From Denitratisoma sp. (GTDB lineage Bacteria > Pseudomonadota > Gammaproteobacteria > Burkholderiales > Rhodocyclaceae), in contig JAVSMO010000001.1 in NCBI GenBank assembly GCA_032027165.1, forward strand, positions 335,416 through 399,415: 64,000 nucleotides of DNA, given 5' to 3'. Below, in pieces: positions 7,227-16,521 of this stretch. Each line of letters begins with the position of its first letter. Position 1 is the stretch's first letter. The translations under genes were made by a program, and so were the position numbers. Under the pieces are notes generated by a model, which was not told the DNA's origin, did not search any database, and saw only the letters and a program-made list of their open reading frames with translations.

Positions 7227-9623
7227 ATGAACGCGCCAGTCCTTCGTTCCGCCGTTGATCTGCCCATCGAGGGCATGACCTGCGCCGCCTGCGCGGCGCG
7301 CATCGAGAAGCAGCTGAACAAGCTGCCCGGCGTCTCGGCGGCCGTGAACTTCGCCAGCGAGCGCGCCCACGTCGAGTTCGACGCCGGCGCGGTGAGTCCG
7401 CCGCAACTCGTCGAGACCATCGAGAAGGCCGGCTTCAAGGTGCCGCCGCAGTCGCTCGACCTGGCGCTCTCCGGCATGACCTGCGCCGCCTGCGCCACGC
7501 GCATCGAGACGGTGCTGAACAAGCTGCCCGGCGTCGAGGCCAACGTCAATTTCGCCAGCGAGAAGGCCAGCATCCGCTTCGTGCCGGGGCAGGCCGACGC
7601 GGCGGCGCTCATCGCCGCCGTCCGTCGCGCCGGCTACGACGCGCGCGAATCCGGCCTCGACACGCGCGCCGCCGAGAAGGAACGCAAGGCCGCCGCCTAC
7701 CGTGCCGAGCTGAAGCGCTTCTGGATCTCCGTCGTGCTCACCCTGCCGCTGGTGGCGCAGATGGGCGCGATGTTCTCCGGCGAACATGAAGACCTGCTGC
7801 CGCGCTGGCTGCAGCTCGCGCTCGCCACGCCGGTGCAGTTCTGGATCGGCTGGCGCTTCTACGTCGGCGCCTTCAATGCCCTGCGCGGCGGCGCCGGCAA
7901 CATGGACGTTCTGGTGGCGCTCGGCACCTCGATGGCCTGGGCCTTCAGCGCCGTGGTGACGGTGCTCGACCTGCACCATCATCACGTCTATTTCGAGGCC
8001 TCCGCCGCCGTCATCACCCTGGTGCTGATGGGGAAACTGCTGGAGGCGCGCGCCAAGGCCAAGACCTCCGCTGCCATCGAGGCGCTGATCCGCCTGCAGC
8101 CGCAGACGGCGCGCGTGCTGCGCGACGGCGAGCTGGTCGAGGTGCCGGTGGCGAGCCTGAATCCAGGCGACGTCTTCGTTGTGCGGCCGGGCGAGAGCGT
8201 GCCGGTCGACGGCGAGGTGGCGGAGGGCGCCTCCAGCGTGAATGAAGCCATGCTCACCGGCGAGAGCCTGCCGGTGGCGAAGAACCCCGGCGACAAGGTG
8301 TTCGCCGCCACGGTGAACGGCGAGGGCCTGATCCGCTGCCGCGCCACCGGCGTCGGCAGCCACACCCTGCTCGCCGGCATCATCCGCATGGTCGAGCAGG
8401 CGCAGGGCTCGAAGGCGCCGGTGCAGCGCCTGGCCGACCGCATCTCGGCGGTCTTCGTGCCGGTGGTGACGGCCATCGCGCTGGTCGCCTTCGCCGGCTG
8501 GTGGCTGTTCACGGGCGACTTCACCCACGCCTTGGTCAACGCTGTCGCCGTGCTGGTGATCGCCTGCCCCTGTGCGCTCGGCCTGGCGACGCCGACGGCG
8601 ATCATGGTCGGCACCGGACGCGGCGCCGCGGCGGGGATACTCGTCAAGAACGCCGAGGCGCTGGAACTGGCGAAGAACGTCGAGGTGCTGGCGGTGGACA
8701 AGACCGGCACGCTGACGGAGGGCAAGCCGGAAGTGACGGATGTCGTGCCGGCCGACGGCATCGCGCAAGCTGAACTGCTGCGCGTCGCCGCCAGCCTGGA
8801 GCAGGGCGCCACGCACCCGCTTGCCGAAGCCATCGTCGCGCGGGCACGCGGGCAGGGCCTGGCGCTGGCGCAGCCGGGCGAGCTGCGTGCCGTGCCGGGC
8901 AAGGGCCTGGCGGCGGCACTCGACGGCGAGGAATATGTGCTCGGCTCGCCGGCCTTCCTTGCCGAGCGCGGCGTGGCGGTGCCGGAAGCGCTGCTGGCGC
9001 CGTTGGCGAATGGCGGCAGGAGCGTCGTCGCCGTGTCGCGCGGACTGACTTTTCTCGGCCTCATCGGCGTCGCCGACCGCCTGCGGCCGACTTCGCGCGC
9101 GGCGGTGGCGCGGCTGCAGGCGCAGGGCGTCGAAGTGGTCATGCTCACCGGCGACAACGCTGCCACGGCGGCGGCCATCGCGCGCGAGGCCGGCATCGAA
9201 CGCTACGAGGCCGGGGTGCTGCCGCAGGACAAGGCGGCGGCGGTAGCGAAGCTCAAGGCCGGCGGCAAACGCGTCGGCATGGTCGGCGACGGCATCAACG
9301 ATGCGCCGGCGCTGGCCGCGGCGGACGTCTCCTTCGCCATCGGCGGCGGCTCGGACGTGGCGCTGGAGGCGGCCGACGTGACGCTGATGAGGAGCGACCT
9401 GCTCTCGGCGGCCGACGCCATCGACCTGTCGCGCGCCACCTTGTCGAAGATACGCCAGAACCTGTTCTTCGCCTTCATCTACAATGTGCTCGGCATCCCG
9501 CTTGCGGCCATGGGCATGCTCAACCCGGTCATCGCCGGTGCGGCGATGGCGCTGAGTTCCGTATCGGTGGTGAGCAATTCCCTGCTGCTGCGGCGCTGGA
9601 AACCCCATCGGAGAGACGAATGA
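7227..9623 (+). CDS. copA: Copper-translocating P1B-type ATPase with two metal-binding domains
   Basis: A 798-residue P1B-1 ATPase exporting Cu(I) from the cytoplasm. In order: two HMA domains with GMTCAAC (Cys 19/22 and 86/89), membrane segments, the TGES actuator loop (LTGESLPV), the intramembrane CPC ([14 protein letters not shown]), phosphorylation motif [11 protein letters not shown] motif (ATHPLAEAI) and hinge GDGINDAPA. All catalytic residues are intact. It lies between a UreH-like protein and an ankyrin gene, with copZ downstream, so it may serve detoxification, cuproenzyme loading or both. Dispersed-repeat copy 3 encodes SRGLTF in the ATP-binding domain. Confidence 0.96.
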   Translation: MNAPVLRSAVDLPIEGMTCAACAARIEKQLNKLPGVSAAVNFASERAHVEFDAGAVSPPQLVETIEKAGFKVPPQSLDLALSGMTCAACATRIETVLNKLPGVEANVNFASEKASIRFVPGQADAAALIAAVRRAGYDARESGLDTRAAEKERKAAAYRAELKRFWISVVLTLPLVAQMGAMFSGEHEDLLPRWLQLALATPVQFWIGWRFYVGAFNALRGGAGNMDVLVALGTSMAWAFSAVVTVLDLHHHHVYFEASAAVITLVLMGKLLEARAKAKTSAAIEALIRLQPQTARVLRDGELVEVPVASLNPGDVFVVRPGESVPVDGEVAEGASSVNEAMLTGESLPVAKNPGDKVFAATVNGEGLIRCRATGVGSHTLLAGIIRMVEQAQGSKAPVQRLADRISAVFVPVVTAIALVAFAGWWLFTGDFTHALVNAVAVLVIACPCALGLATPTAIMVGTGRGAAAGILVKNAEALELAKNVEVLAVDKTGTLTEGKPEVTDVVPADGIAQAELLRVAASLEQGATHPLAEAIVARARGQGLALAQPGELRAVPGKGLAAALDGEEYVLGSPAFLAERGVAVPEALLAPLANGGRSVVAVSRGLTFLGLIGVADRLRPTSRAAVARLQAQGVEVVMLTGDNAATAAAIAREAGIERYEAGVLPQDKAAAVAKLKAGGKRVGMVGDGINDAPALAAADVSFAIGGGSDVALEAADVTLMRSDLLSAADAIDLSRATLSKIRQNLFFAFIYNVLGIPLAAMGMLNPVIAGAAMALSSVSVVSNSLLLRRWKPHRRDE
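9029..9053 (-). repeat. Dispersed 24-bp repeat, copy 3 (inside copA)
   Basis: Minus strand AAAAGTCAGTC, CGCGCGAC, ACGGCG. In frame in copA as VSRGLTFLG, inside a soluble catalytic domain. Confidence 0.85.
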
Positions 9624-10114
9624 CCTTGTACCGACTTATTGCCGCCGTGCTGTACGGACTGACCTTTGCCGCGGCGCCGCTGGCACAGGCGCAGACGACC
9701 CTCGGCGCCAACGAGCCGCCCATTTTCGACGCCGCCCGCATCGGCACCGCCGCCGAGGTGGACAAGATCCTCAAGGCCAACCCGGCCATGCGCGATGCGC
9801 GCAACCAGCTCGGCTCGACGCCGCTGCATCTTGCCGCCACCAACCTCGACAGCGGGCCGCTGAAAGTGCTGATCGCCGCCGGCGCCGAGGTCAACGCGCG
9901 CGACAAGGAGGACAATACGCCGCTGCACATGGCCGCCTATGTCGGTCGCTCGGAAGCCGCGCGCCTGCTGCTCGAAGCCGGCGCCGATGTGAACGCCAAG
10001 TCGACGGGCGGCCGCACGCCGCTGTCGCTGGCGCGCAAGACGCGCGCCGACGAGACGGCGGGCATCATTTCCCTCTGGGTGCTGAAGGGCTGCAAGCCCG
10101 GCAAGCCCTGTTAA
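9620..10114 (+). CDS. Exported ankyrin-repeat protein
   Basis: A 164-residue protein overlapping the copA stop by ATGA, so translationally coupled. A cleavable signal peptide (about residues 1-25, ending AAPLAQAQ) is followed by three to four ankyrin repeats with the usual TPLHLAA, ADVNAK and TPLSLA motifs. It probably acts in the periplasm as a protein-binding module. Periplasmic ankyrin proteins linked to catalase or copper genes are known, but the partner here is unknown. The signal peptide contains a weaker version of the dispersed repeat. Confidence 0.88.
   Translation: MTLYRLIAAVLYGLTFAAAPLAQAQTTLGANEPPIFDAARIGTAAEVDKILKANPAMRDARNQLGSTPLHLAATNLDSGPLKVLIAAGAEVNARDKEDNTPLHMAAYVGRSEAARLLLEAGADVNAKSTGGRTPLSLARKTRADETAGIISLWVLKGCKPGKPC
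9643..9667 (-). repeat. Dispersed repeat, weak copy 4 (ankyrin signal peptide)
   Basis: Minus strand AAAGGTCAGTC (one inserted or changed base), CGTACAGC, ACGGCG. Encodes AVLYGLTF at the N-terminus of the ankyrin protein. Counted as a degenerate member. Confidence 0.5.
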
Positions 10115-10132
10115 GTCGATAAAGGAAGCATC

Positions 10133-10339
10133 ATGGAAACCACCACCCTCAAGGTCGAAGGCATGTCCTGCGGCGGCTGCGTGAAGAGCGTCACCAACGT
10201 GCTCACCGCGCTGCCCGGCGTGGCGAAGGCGGAAGTCTCGCTGGAGAACAAGAGCGCCCGCGTCGAGTTCGAGGCCGGACGCGTCACGCGCGAGGACATG
10301 AAGCGGGTCATCGTGGACGCCGGCTTCGAGGCGGAGTGA
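10133..10339 (+). CDS. copZ: CopZ-type copper chaperone (HMA domain)
   Basis: A 68-residue single HMA domain with the metal-binding loop GMSCGGCVKSV and the usual beta-alpha-beta spacing. It probably carries Cu(I) to the HMA domains of CopA, encoded 0.5 kb upstream in the same direction. A good ribosome site (AAAGGAAG) lies before the ATG. The stop overlaps the GTG start of the following nnrS gene, so the two are coupled. Confidence 0.93.
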   Translation: METTTLKVEGMSCGGCVKSVTNVLTALPGVAKAEVSLENKSARVEFEAGRVTREDMKRVIVDAGFEAE

Positions 10340-11493
10340 GCAAGCACCCCCTCTGGCTGGTCGGCTTCCGCCCCTTCTTCGCACTGGCCTGCCTGTCCGG
10401 CATCGTCCTGCCCGTCGTCTGGGCGCTGATGTTCGCCGGCGTGCTCGACGCGCCGGCGGCGGCGTTCACGTCGATCCAGTGGCATGCCCACGAGATGTTC
10501 TTCGGCTTCGGCTGGGCCATGCTCGGCGGCTTCCTGCTCACCGCGAGCAAGAACTGGGTGAAGATCCGCGGCTACCACGGGACCGCGCTGGTCTTCCTCG
10601 TTTCCGCTTGGGTCTTCGAGCGCCTCGGCATGTGGTTCGGCGCCGCCTGGCCGCAGCCGCTGTTCCTGCTCTCCAACCAGCTTTTCCTCGTCGCCATCGT
10701 GGCCATGCTGCTGTGGACCCTGCTGCGCCATCGCGACACCGACGGCTACCGCAAGGACAACATTTTCTTCCTGCTCCTGCTGCCGCTGTTCCCCGTGTCG
10801 AAGGCACTGCTCCTCGACGGGCCCTGGGGCCAGGCCGGACAGCTGATGGCGCTCGGCCTGTTCCGCCTCGCCTTCCTCATCATGCTCGAGCGCACGCTGA
10901 CCGATTTCATGAAGGGCGTCTTCAAGGCGGAGATCCTGCGCCACCCGCTGCTCGACGGCGCCATCAAGACGCTGGCCCTGGCGCTGGCCTTCGCCGGCTT
11001 CCTGCCGCCCCTGGCGACGGCCGGCCTGGCGGCGTTGCTGGCGCTGCTGCTGCTCGTCCGCTTCGCCTACTGGCAGCCGCGGCTGGCCTTCACGCGCCTC
11101 GACATCGGCGTCATGCACCTCGGCTACCTCGCCATCGTCGGCCAGCTGCTGGTGCTGGCCTTCGAGCAGGCCGCCCACAGCGTCTGGGTCGGCAGCGTCT
11201 CCATCCACCTGTTCACCTTCGGCGTCATGGGCCTGATCATTCCGGCCATGATCGTGCGCATCTCGAAGGGCCACACCGGACGCAAGGTGATGTTCGACGC
11301 CGGCGACAAGGCGGTGCTGTGGATCATGATCGCGGCGCTGGCGCTGCGCGTGCTTGCGCCGCAGCTCGCCCCCGGCGCCTACCTGCTGTGGGTCGACCTG
11401 GCAGCCGCCGGCTGGACCGCCGCCTTCGCCATCCTCGCCTGGCGCGTGATTCCCTTCCTGCTGCAGCCCAGGATCGACGGCCGGGAGCATTGA
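10336..11493 (+). CDS. nnrS: NnrS family protein (second copy)
   Basis: A 385-residue, 12-helix protein starting with GTG, overlapping the copZ stop. It is a textbook NnrS: LVGFRPFFALA at the N-terminus, WHAHEMFFGFGWAMLGGFLLTA with conserved His residues, then a late SIHLFTFGVMGLIIPAMIVRISKGHTGR block. NnrS binds haem and copper and counters NO-derived damage. Its coupling to a copper chaperone suggests metal supply to the protein. It is clearly diverged from the NnrS at 2577-3788, so not a recent duplication. Confidence 0.93.
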   Translation: MSKHPLWLVGFRPFFALACLSGIVLPVVWALMFAGVLDAPAAAFTSIQWHAHEMFFGFGWAMLGGFLLTASKNWVKIRGYHGTALVFLVSAWVFERLGMWFGAAWPQPLFLLSNQLFLVAIVAMLLWTLLRHRDTDGYRKDNIFFLLLLPLFPVSKALLLDGPWGQAGQLMALGLFRLAFLIMLERTLTDFMKGVFKAEILRHPLLDGAIKTLALALAFAGFLPPLATAGLAALLALLLLVRFAYWQPRLAFTRLDIGVMHLGYLAIVGQLLVLAFEQAAHSVWVGSVSIHLFTFGVMGLIIPAMIVRISKGHTGRKVMFDAGDKAVLWIMIAALALRVLAPQLAPGAYLLWVDLAAAGWTAAFAILAWRVIPFLLQPRIDGREH

Positions 11494-11564
11494 TAGCGAT
11501 CGGCTATCGCAGCCATCGCCACAATCAACTTCCCGCCCCGCGGCGGCTTGCCTAAACTCCCTTC

Positions 11565-12494
11565 ATGGAAATTGCCGAGACTCCGCAGACCAGCTGGCTT
11601 GAGGCGCTGCGCGAACATGCGCGCGAACATGCCTTTGCAGCCTGGGGTCTTGGCCTTTCTGTCCTGGCCGTCGTCCTGCTTCTCGCCCAGAGCCTGGTGC
11701 AGGTCATCGCCGGTGAAGCCACTGCGGTGCTGGGCTATGCCCTGGCCGGCGGTGCGGCCGGCTTCATTGCCACCGCGCTTGGTGCCGTGCCGGCGCTGTT
11801 CCTGCGCGGCATTCCGCAGCGGGTGGAGGACAGCATGCTCGGCATGGCGGCCGGCATGATGCTCGCCGCCAGCGCCTTCTCGCTGCTCCTGCCCGGGCTG
11901 GAGGCGGGCGCCGGCATCCTCGGCAGCAAGTCTTTCGGCGCCGGCGTCGTCGTGCTCGGCATGGCTCTCGGCGTCCTGCTGATGCTCGGCCTCGACGCCT
12001 TCACCCCGCACGAGCACGACAAGACCGGTCCCTGCGGGCCCGGCTACGAACGCTGCGGCCGCGTCTGGCTGTTCGTCTTCGCCATCGCCTTGCACAACCT
12101 GCCCGAAGGCATGGCCATCGGCGTCGGCTTCTCCCATGCCGACATGGGCGTCGGGCTGCCGCTCGTCACGGCGATCGCCCTGCAGGACATCCCGGAAGGA
12201 CTGGCCGTGGCGCTGGCCCTGCGCGGCGCCGGCCTGACGCCGACGACCGCCGTGCTGGTTGCCGGCGCCAGCGGCCTGCTCGAGCCGGTGGGCGCTTTGC
12301 TCGGCGTCGGTCTCGCCAGCGGCCTGGCCGTCGCCTATCCGGTCGGGCTGGGCCTCGCCGCCGGCGCGATGATCTTCGTCGTCTCGCACGAGGTCATCCC
12401 GGAGACGCACCGCAACGGCCACCAGACGCCGGCGACCATCGGCCTGATGGCCGGCTTCGCGCTGATGATGGCGCTCGACACCGCCCTGGGCTGA
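11565..12494 (+). CDS. ZIP-family metal transporter
   Basis: A 309-residue ZIP permease (GufA-like branch) with eight predicted membrane helices. The binuclear metal-site motifs are clear: HNLPEGMAIGVGF in helix 4 and QDIPEGLAVALAL in helix 5. A His/Cys-containing loop (FTPHEHDKTGPCGPGYERCG) precedes helix 4 and may bind metal. Substrates of this family include zinc, iron and other divalent metals; which is used here cannot be told. It is followed 4 bp later by a TerB-family gene. Confidence 0.9.
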   Translation: MEIAETPQTSWLEALREHAREHAFAAWGLGLSVLAVVLLLAQSLVQVIAGEATAVLGYALAGGAAGFIATALGAVPALFLRGIPQRVEDSMLGMAAGMMLAASAFSLLLPGLEAGAGILGSKSFGAGVVVLGMALGVLLMLGLDAFTPHEHDKTGPCGPGYERCGRVWLFVFAIALHNLPEGMAIGVGFSHADMGVGLPLVTAIALQDIPEGLAVALALRGAGLTPTTAVLVAGASGLLEPVGALLGVGLASGLAVAYPVGLGLAAGAMIFVVSHEVIPETHRNGHQTPATIGLMAGFALMMALDTALG

Positions 12495-12497
12495 GCC

Positions 12498-12941
12498 GTG
12501 CTGTCGGCCATTCGCGAATTCTTCGACCGCAACATCGCCGGCGCCCCGGCACAGGACGGGCATGCGATCCAGCTCGCCACCGCCGCGCTGCTGGTCGAGG
12601 CGATGCGCATCGACGCCGGGACGACCGATGCCGAGCGCGATGCCGTGCTGGAGGCCGTCCATGGCAAGTTCGGCCTTGCCGGGGCCGAGGCCGAGTCGCT
12701 GATCGCGCTGGCGGAGGAAGAAATGCGCCAGGCCACCGACTACTACCAGTTCACCTCGCTGATCAACCAGCGCTTCACCCAGGCGCAGAAGGAGCGCGTG
12801 CTCGAATTGATGTGGCGCGTCGCCTACGCCGATGCGGTGATCGACGCGCACGAGCAGCACCTGATGCGCAAGATCGCCGCCCTGCTGCACGTGCCCGACA
12901 GCGCCTACATCGCCGCCAAGCTGCGCGCCCGCGACGCCTGA
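12498..12941 (+). CDS. TerB family (tellurite-resistance-like) protein
   Basis: A 147-residue all-helical cytoplasmic protein with the TerB pattern: ATAALLVEAMRID near the N-terminus and MWRVAYADAVIDAHEQHLMRKIA near the C-terminus, each with the acidic loop typical of these domains. TerB domains are thought to bind metal and act at the membrane. GTG start 4 bp after the ZIP transporter stop, so likely co-transcribed. The neighbouring transporter suggests a metal-homeostasis role. Confidence 0.85.
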   Translation: MLSAIREFFDRNIAGAPAQDGHAIQLATAALLVEAMRIDAGTTDAERDAVLEAVHGKFGLAGAEAESLIALAEEEMRQATDYYQFTSLINQRFTQAQKERVLELMWRVAYADAVIDAHEQHLMRKIAALLHVPDSAYIAAKLRARDA

Positions 12942-12966
12942 ACGCACGAATTTCTTCGCCTAGGTC

Positions 12967-12984
12967 AAATCCGTGCGCGGATTT
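12967..12984. terminator. Hairpin between the TerB gene and the cytochrome gene
   Basis: Perfect stem AAATCCG / CGGATTT around a 4-base loop, 26 bp after the TerB stop. It lacks a long T-run. It may end the metal operon before the cytochrome promoter (possible -10 TAGAAT at 12992). Confidence 0.45.
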
Positions 12985-13024
12985 CTCTTGCTAGAATCCA
13001 AGCCATTGATTATAGGAGGAGAAA

Positions 13025-13471
13025 TTGAAAAAACTTATACCCGCATTGCTGGCGTTTTCCGCCGCATTTCCGGCGCTTGCCGACGACATCACCTACGCCA
13101 AGCACATCCGCCCGCTCTGGGATGACAAGTGCGAGCGCTGCCACGGCACGAGCGCGCCGCCCTACGAAGTCTTCCTCAAGGACAAGAAGACGTTCGAGCT
13201 CGACGACAAGGGGCCGCGCATGGACAGCTACGAGAGTTTCGTCTTCTTCATCGCCGGACCCCAGGCCGGCGCACTCATGCAGCGTCTCGACGACGGCAGC
13301 AACACCAAGGACGGCCAGCCCGGCAACATGTACCGGCACCTCGGTCGCGGCGAGCAGCGCAAGGAAAACCTTCAGATTTTCAAGCAGTGGATCGGCGAGG
13401 GCGCCTGGATCGTGAAGGGCGCCGGCGAACTTTCCAAGGACGAGATCCAGAAAATCAAGGCGGCGAAATGA
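13025..13471 (+). CDS. Periplasmic one-haem c-type cytochrome-like protein
   Basis: A 148-residue protein with a signal peptide (about residues 1-19) and one haem-binding motif CERCH shortly after it, followed by GTSAPPYEVF. The start is TTG at 13025, supported by a strong AGGAGGAG site ending 4 bp upstream. The C-terminal half has an MYRHLGRG segment that may supply an axial Met or His, and a Lys-rich tail. It resembles planctomycete-type cytochrome c domains. The redox partner is unknown. It has its own promoter region and faces dps across a strong hairpin. Confidence 0.82.
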   Translation: MKKLIPALLAFSAAFPALADDITYAKHIRPLWDDKCERCHGTSAPPYEVFLKDKKTFELDDKGPRMDSYESFVFFIAGPQAGALMQRLDDGSNTKDGQPGNMYRHLGRGEQRKENLQIFKQWIGEGAWIVKGAGELSKDEIQKIKAAK

Positions 13472-13476
13472 GCGCG

Positions 13477-13501
13477 GCGGCCGGGCTCGCCGCCCGGCCG
13501 C
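13477..13501. terminator. GC-rich hairpin between the cytochrome gene and dps
   Basis: A 10-bp stem GCGGCCGGGC / GCCCGGCCGC around a 5-base loop, between two convergent genes. No T-run; likely a bidirectional terminator-like structure. Confidence 0.5.
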
Positions 13502-13507
13502 AGGCAA

Positions 13508-14002
13508 TCACTCCTCGAGGACGCTGCGCAGCATCCAGGCCGTCTTCTCGTGCACTTCCAGGCGCTGCGTGAGCAGGTCGGCAGTCGGCTGGTCGTTGGC
13601 CTTTTCCACCAGCGGGAAGACGGAGCGCGCAGTGCGCGCGGTCGCTTCCTGGGCGGCGACGAGGTGGCGGACCATGTCCATCGCTTTCGGCACGCCGTCC
13701 ACTTCCTTGATCGAAGCCAGCTTGACGAACTCCTTGTAGGTACCGGGCGCGGGGATGCCGAGGGAGCGGATGCGCTCGGCGATCAGGTCGAGGGCGTTCC
13801 ATTGCTCGGTGTATTGCACCATGAACATCGCGTGCAGGGAATTGAACATCGGCCCCGTCACGTTCCAGTGGAAGTTGTGCGTCATCAGGTAGAGGGTGTA
13901 GCTGTCGGCCAGCAGGCGCGACAGGCCCTTGGCGATTTTCGCCCGGTCGGCGGCGGAAATGCCGATGTCGATGGCGGGGGCGGGATTTTTCTTCGCTTTC
14001 AT
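13508..14002 (-). CDS. dps: Dps-family ferritin-like protein
   Basis: A 164-residue four-helix ferritin-like protein with Dps features: NFHWNVTGPMFNSLHAMF and QYTEQWNALDLIAERIRSLG give the His, Asp and Glu residues of the intersubunit ferroxidase site. Dps dodecamers oxidise Fe(II) with H2O2 and protect DNA. A Lys-rich N-terminus (MKAKKN) could contact DNA. It lies 24 bp downstream of ahpF in the same direction, so ahpC-ahpF-dps probably form one peroxide-defence operon under the OxyR-like site upstream of ahpC. Confidence 0.92.
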   Translation of the reverse strand: MKAKKNPAPAIDIGISAADRAKIAKGLSRLLADSYTLYLMTHNFHWNVTGPMFNSLHAMFMVQYTEQWNALDLIAERIRSLGIPAPGTYKEFVKLASIKEVDGVPKAMDMVRHLVAAQEATARTARSVFPLVEKANDQPTADLLTQRLEVHEKTAWMLRSVLEE

Positions 14003-14026
14003 GATTACTCCTTTCAGACGATAGAC

Positions 14027-15613
14027 TCAAAAAACAGTATGCATCATCTTCGGCTCGACGGGCGCCGCCGGGCTGCGGATCAGGTGGTCGAAGGCCGACA
14101 GGGCGGCCTTGGCGCCTTCGCCCATGGCGATGACGATCTGCTTGTAGGGCACCGTCGTCGCGTCGCCGGCGGCGAACACGCCCGGCAGCGAGGTCCGGCC
14201 GCGGGCGTCCACCTCGATCTCGCCGAAACGGCTGAGGCTCACCGTGCCCTTCAGCCAGTCGGTATTGGGCAGCAGGCCGATCTGCACGAAAATGCCTTCC
14301 AGTTCGAGGCGATGCGACTCGCCCGTGACGCGGTCGGTGTAGGCGAGGCCGGTCACCTTCTGGCCGTCGCCGACGACCTCGGTGGTCTGCGCGCTCCTGA
14401 TCACCGTGACGTTGGGCAGGCTCGTGAGCTTTTCCTGCAGCACCGCGTCGGCCCGCAGCCTGCTGTCGAACTCGATCAGCGTGACGTGGGCGACGATGCC
14501 GGCGAGGTCGATCGCCGCCTCGACGCCGGAGTTGCCGCCGCCGATCACCGCCACGCGCTTGTCCTTGAACAGCGGGCCGTCGCAGTGCGGGCAGAAGCAG
14601 ACGCCCTTCGCCTTGTATTCGGCCTCGCCGGGCACGTTCATCTCGCGCCAGCGCGCGCCGGTGGCGAGCACCAGCGTCTTCGCTTTCAGCGTTGCGCCGC
14701 CGGCGAGCTTCACTTCGTGCATCGTCTCGCCCGGCACCAGCGCCTGGGCGCGTTGCAGCGGCATGATGTCGACGCCGTACTCCTTGACGTGGTTTTCCAG
14801 CGCCGCGGCGAGCTGCGGCCCCTCGGTATGCCTGACCGAGATGAAGTTCTCGATGGCCAGGGTGTCGAGCACCTGCCCGCCGAAGCGCTCGGCCACCACG
14901 CCGGTGCGGATGCCCTTCCTCGCGGCGTAGATCGCCGCCGCGGCGCCGGCCGGGCCGCCGCCGACCACCAGCACGTCGAAGGGCTCCCTGGCGTCGAGCG
15001 CCTCGGCCGCCTTCACGGCGGCGCCGGTGTCGAGCCTGGCCACGATCTCCTCGAGGCTCATGCGTCCCTGGCCGAAGGGCGCGCCGTTGAGGAACACCGC
15101 CGGCACGGCCATGATGCCGCGCGCCTCGACCTCCTTCCGGTGGAGCGCGCCGTCGACCATCGTCGCCTCGACATTCGGGTTGAGCACCGCCATCAGGTTG
15201 AGCGCCTGCACCACATCCGGGCAGTTGTGGCAGGACAGCGAAATGAAGACCTCGAAGCGGAAGCGGCCCTCGATGCCCCTGATCTGCGCGATCAGCGCTT
15301 CGTCGACCTTGGGCGGGTGGCCGCCGGCCTGCAGCAAGGCGAGGATGAGCGAGGTGAACTCGTGGCCCATCGGCAGGCCGGCGAAGTGGATGCGCGGCGC
15401 TTCGCCGGGGCGGCCCACCGAGAACGAGGGACGGCGCTCGGCGCTGCCGTCCTCACGCACGCTCACCTTCGGCGAGAGCGCCGCGATGTCGGCGAGCAGT
15501 TCGCTCATCTGGCGCGAGGCGTCGCTGCCGTCGGGGGTGGCCACCAGCTCGATCGGCTGCTGCAGCTTTTCGAGGTAGGCGGCAAGCTGGGACTTGATGC
15601 TGGCGTCGAGCAT
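14027..15613 (-). CDS. ahpF: Alkyl hydroperoxide reductase subunit F
   Basis: A 528-residue NADH:peroxiredoxin disulfide reductase. The N-terminal double thioredoxin-like domain carries the CHNCPD redox motif, and the C-terminal thioredoxin-reductase-like half carries the FAD site [19 protein letters not shown], the CPHCDG redox centre and the NAD-binding [16 protein letters not shown]. It reduces AhpC using NADH. I placed the start at 15613 ([10 protein letters not shown]) as in E. coli AhpF; the frame continues further upstream as non-coding translation. It follows ahpC by 125 bp. Confidence 0.96.
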   Translation of the reverse strand: MLDASIKSQLAAYLEKLQQPIELVATPDGSDASRQMSELLADIAALSPKVSVREDGSAERRPSFSVGRPGEAPRIHFAGLPMGHEFTSLILALLQAGGHPPKVDEALIAQIRGIEGRFRFEVFISLSCHNCPDVVQALNLMAVLNPNVEATMVDGALHRKEVEARGIMAVPAVFLNGAPFGQGRMSLEEIVARLDTGAAVKAAEALDAREPFDVLVVGGGPAGAAAAIYAARKGIRTGVVAERFGGQVLDTLAIENFISVRHTEGPQLAAALENHVKEYGVDIMPLQRAQALVPGETMHEVKLAGGATLKAKTLVLATGARWREMNVPGEAEYKAKGVCFCPHCDGPLFKDKRVAVIGGGNSGVEAAIDLAGIVAHVTLIEFDSRLRADAVLQEKLTSLPNVTVIRSAQTTEVVGDGQKVTGLAYTDRVTGESHRLELEGIFVQIGLLPNTDWLKGTVSLSRFGEIEVDARGRTSLPGVFAAGDATTVPYKQIVIAMGEGAKAALSAFDHLIRSPAAPVEPKMMHTVF

Positions 15614-15738
15614 GATGGTCTCCGTAAATGGGTTTGCACTGGAAAAGGCGGCCGCGGATTCGTGGTTCGGCCGGCCTTGCCGCTGCAATCCCGCCCCGGG
15701 GGTCGCCTGGGACGGGAAGGTTGGGGTCGGGGCGGCTG

Positions 15739-16308
15739 TTAGATCTTTCCGACGAGGTCCAGCGAGGGCGCCAGCGTCTTGTCGCCTTCCTTCCACTTGG
15801 CGGGGCAGACCTCGCCCGGGTGGGCGGCGACGTACTGCGCGGCCTTGATCTTGCGCAGCAGCTCGGATGCGTCGCGGCCGATGCCGCCGGCGTTGATCTC
15901 GACGATCTGGATCTTGCCGGCCGGGTCCATCACGAAGGTGCCGCGCTCGGCGAGGCCGGCTTCCTCGATCATCACGCCGAAGTTGCGGGTGATGGCGCCG
16001 GTCGGGTCGCCGATCATCGGATACTTGATCTTGCCGATGGTCTCCGAGGTGTCGTGCCAGGCCTTGTGCGTGAAGTGGGTGTCGGTGGATACGGCGTAGA
16101 TCTCCACGCCCAGCTTCTGGAACTCCGGGTACAGATCGGCCATGTCGCCCAGTTCGGTCGGGCAGACGAAGGTGAAGTCGGCCGGGTAGAAGAACATCAC
16201 CGACCACTTGCCCTTGAGCGTGGCGTCGGTGATCTCGACGAACTTGCCGTTGTGGAAGGCCGTCGCCTTGAAGGGGAGTATCTCGGTGTTGATGAGGCTG
16301 GTGTTCAT
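15739..16308 (-). CDS. ahpC: Alkyl hydroperoxide reductase subunit C (peroxiredoxin)
   Basis: A 189-residue 2-Cys peroxiredoxin with the peroxidatic Cys in [11 protein letters not shown] and the resolving Cys in GEVCPAKW. It reduces H2O2, organic peroxides and peroxynitrite and is re-reduced by AhpF encoded just downstream. Length and sequence are typical of the AhpC1/Prx1 group. A good GGAGCAA ribosome site precedes the ATG. An AT-rich promoter region with an OxyR-like inverted repeat lies upstream. Confidence 0.97.
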   Translation of the reverse strand: MNTSLINTEILPFKATAFHNGKFVEITDATLKGKWSVMFFYPADFTFVCPTELGDMADLYPEFQKLGVEIYAVSTDTHFTHKAWHDTSETIGKIKYPMIGDPTGAITRNFGVMIEEAGLAERGTFVMDPAGKIQIVEINAGGIGRDASELLRKIKAAQYVAAHPGEVCPAKWKEGDKTLAPSLDLVGKI

Positions 16309-16411
16309 GCGTTGCTCCTGTCTTGGTTGATGGTCAGGTTGAATTGCTTGCGACAGGAGGGATGATGCGGCCGCGTGCGTAATTAATCTAATTGAATGTA
16401 ATTACCATTAT

Positions 16412-16428
16412 GATAGCAATAAGCTATC
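16412..16428. promoter_or_regulatory. OxyR-like operator upstream of ahpC
   Basis: Inverted repeat GATAGC-AATAA-GCTATC containing ATAG-N7-CTAT, one half of the OxyR consensus, about 105 bp upstream of ahpC within an AT-rich stretch (16380-16430). The second half-site is poorly conserved. Confidence 0.55.
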
Positions 16429-16521
16429 TATCGCTTGTGCCGGCAGGGTGCAGCGTGTAATTTCACGGGCTATGCGCACCGCGCCGGGTGCCGGGGAAAC
16501 CATCCAGCGGAGAAGATGACC

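Noticed and set aside
6453..9608. 1051-codon minus-strand open frame opposite copA
   Set aside because: Shadow of copA; composition is typical of antisense frames in GC-rich DNA and the opposite strand has a complete, motif-rich gene.
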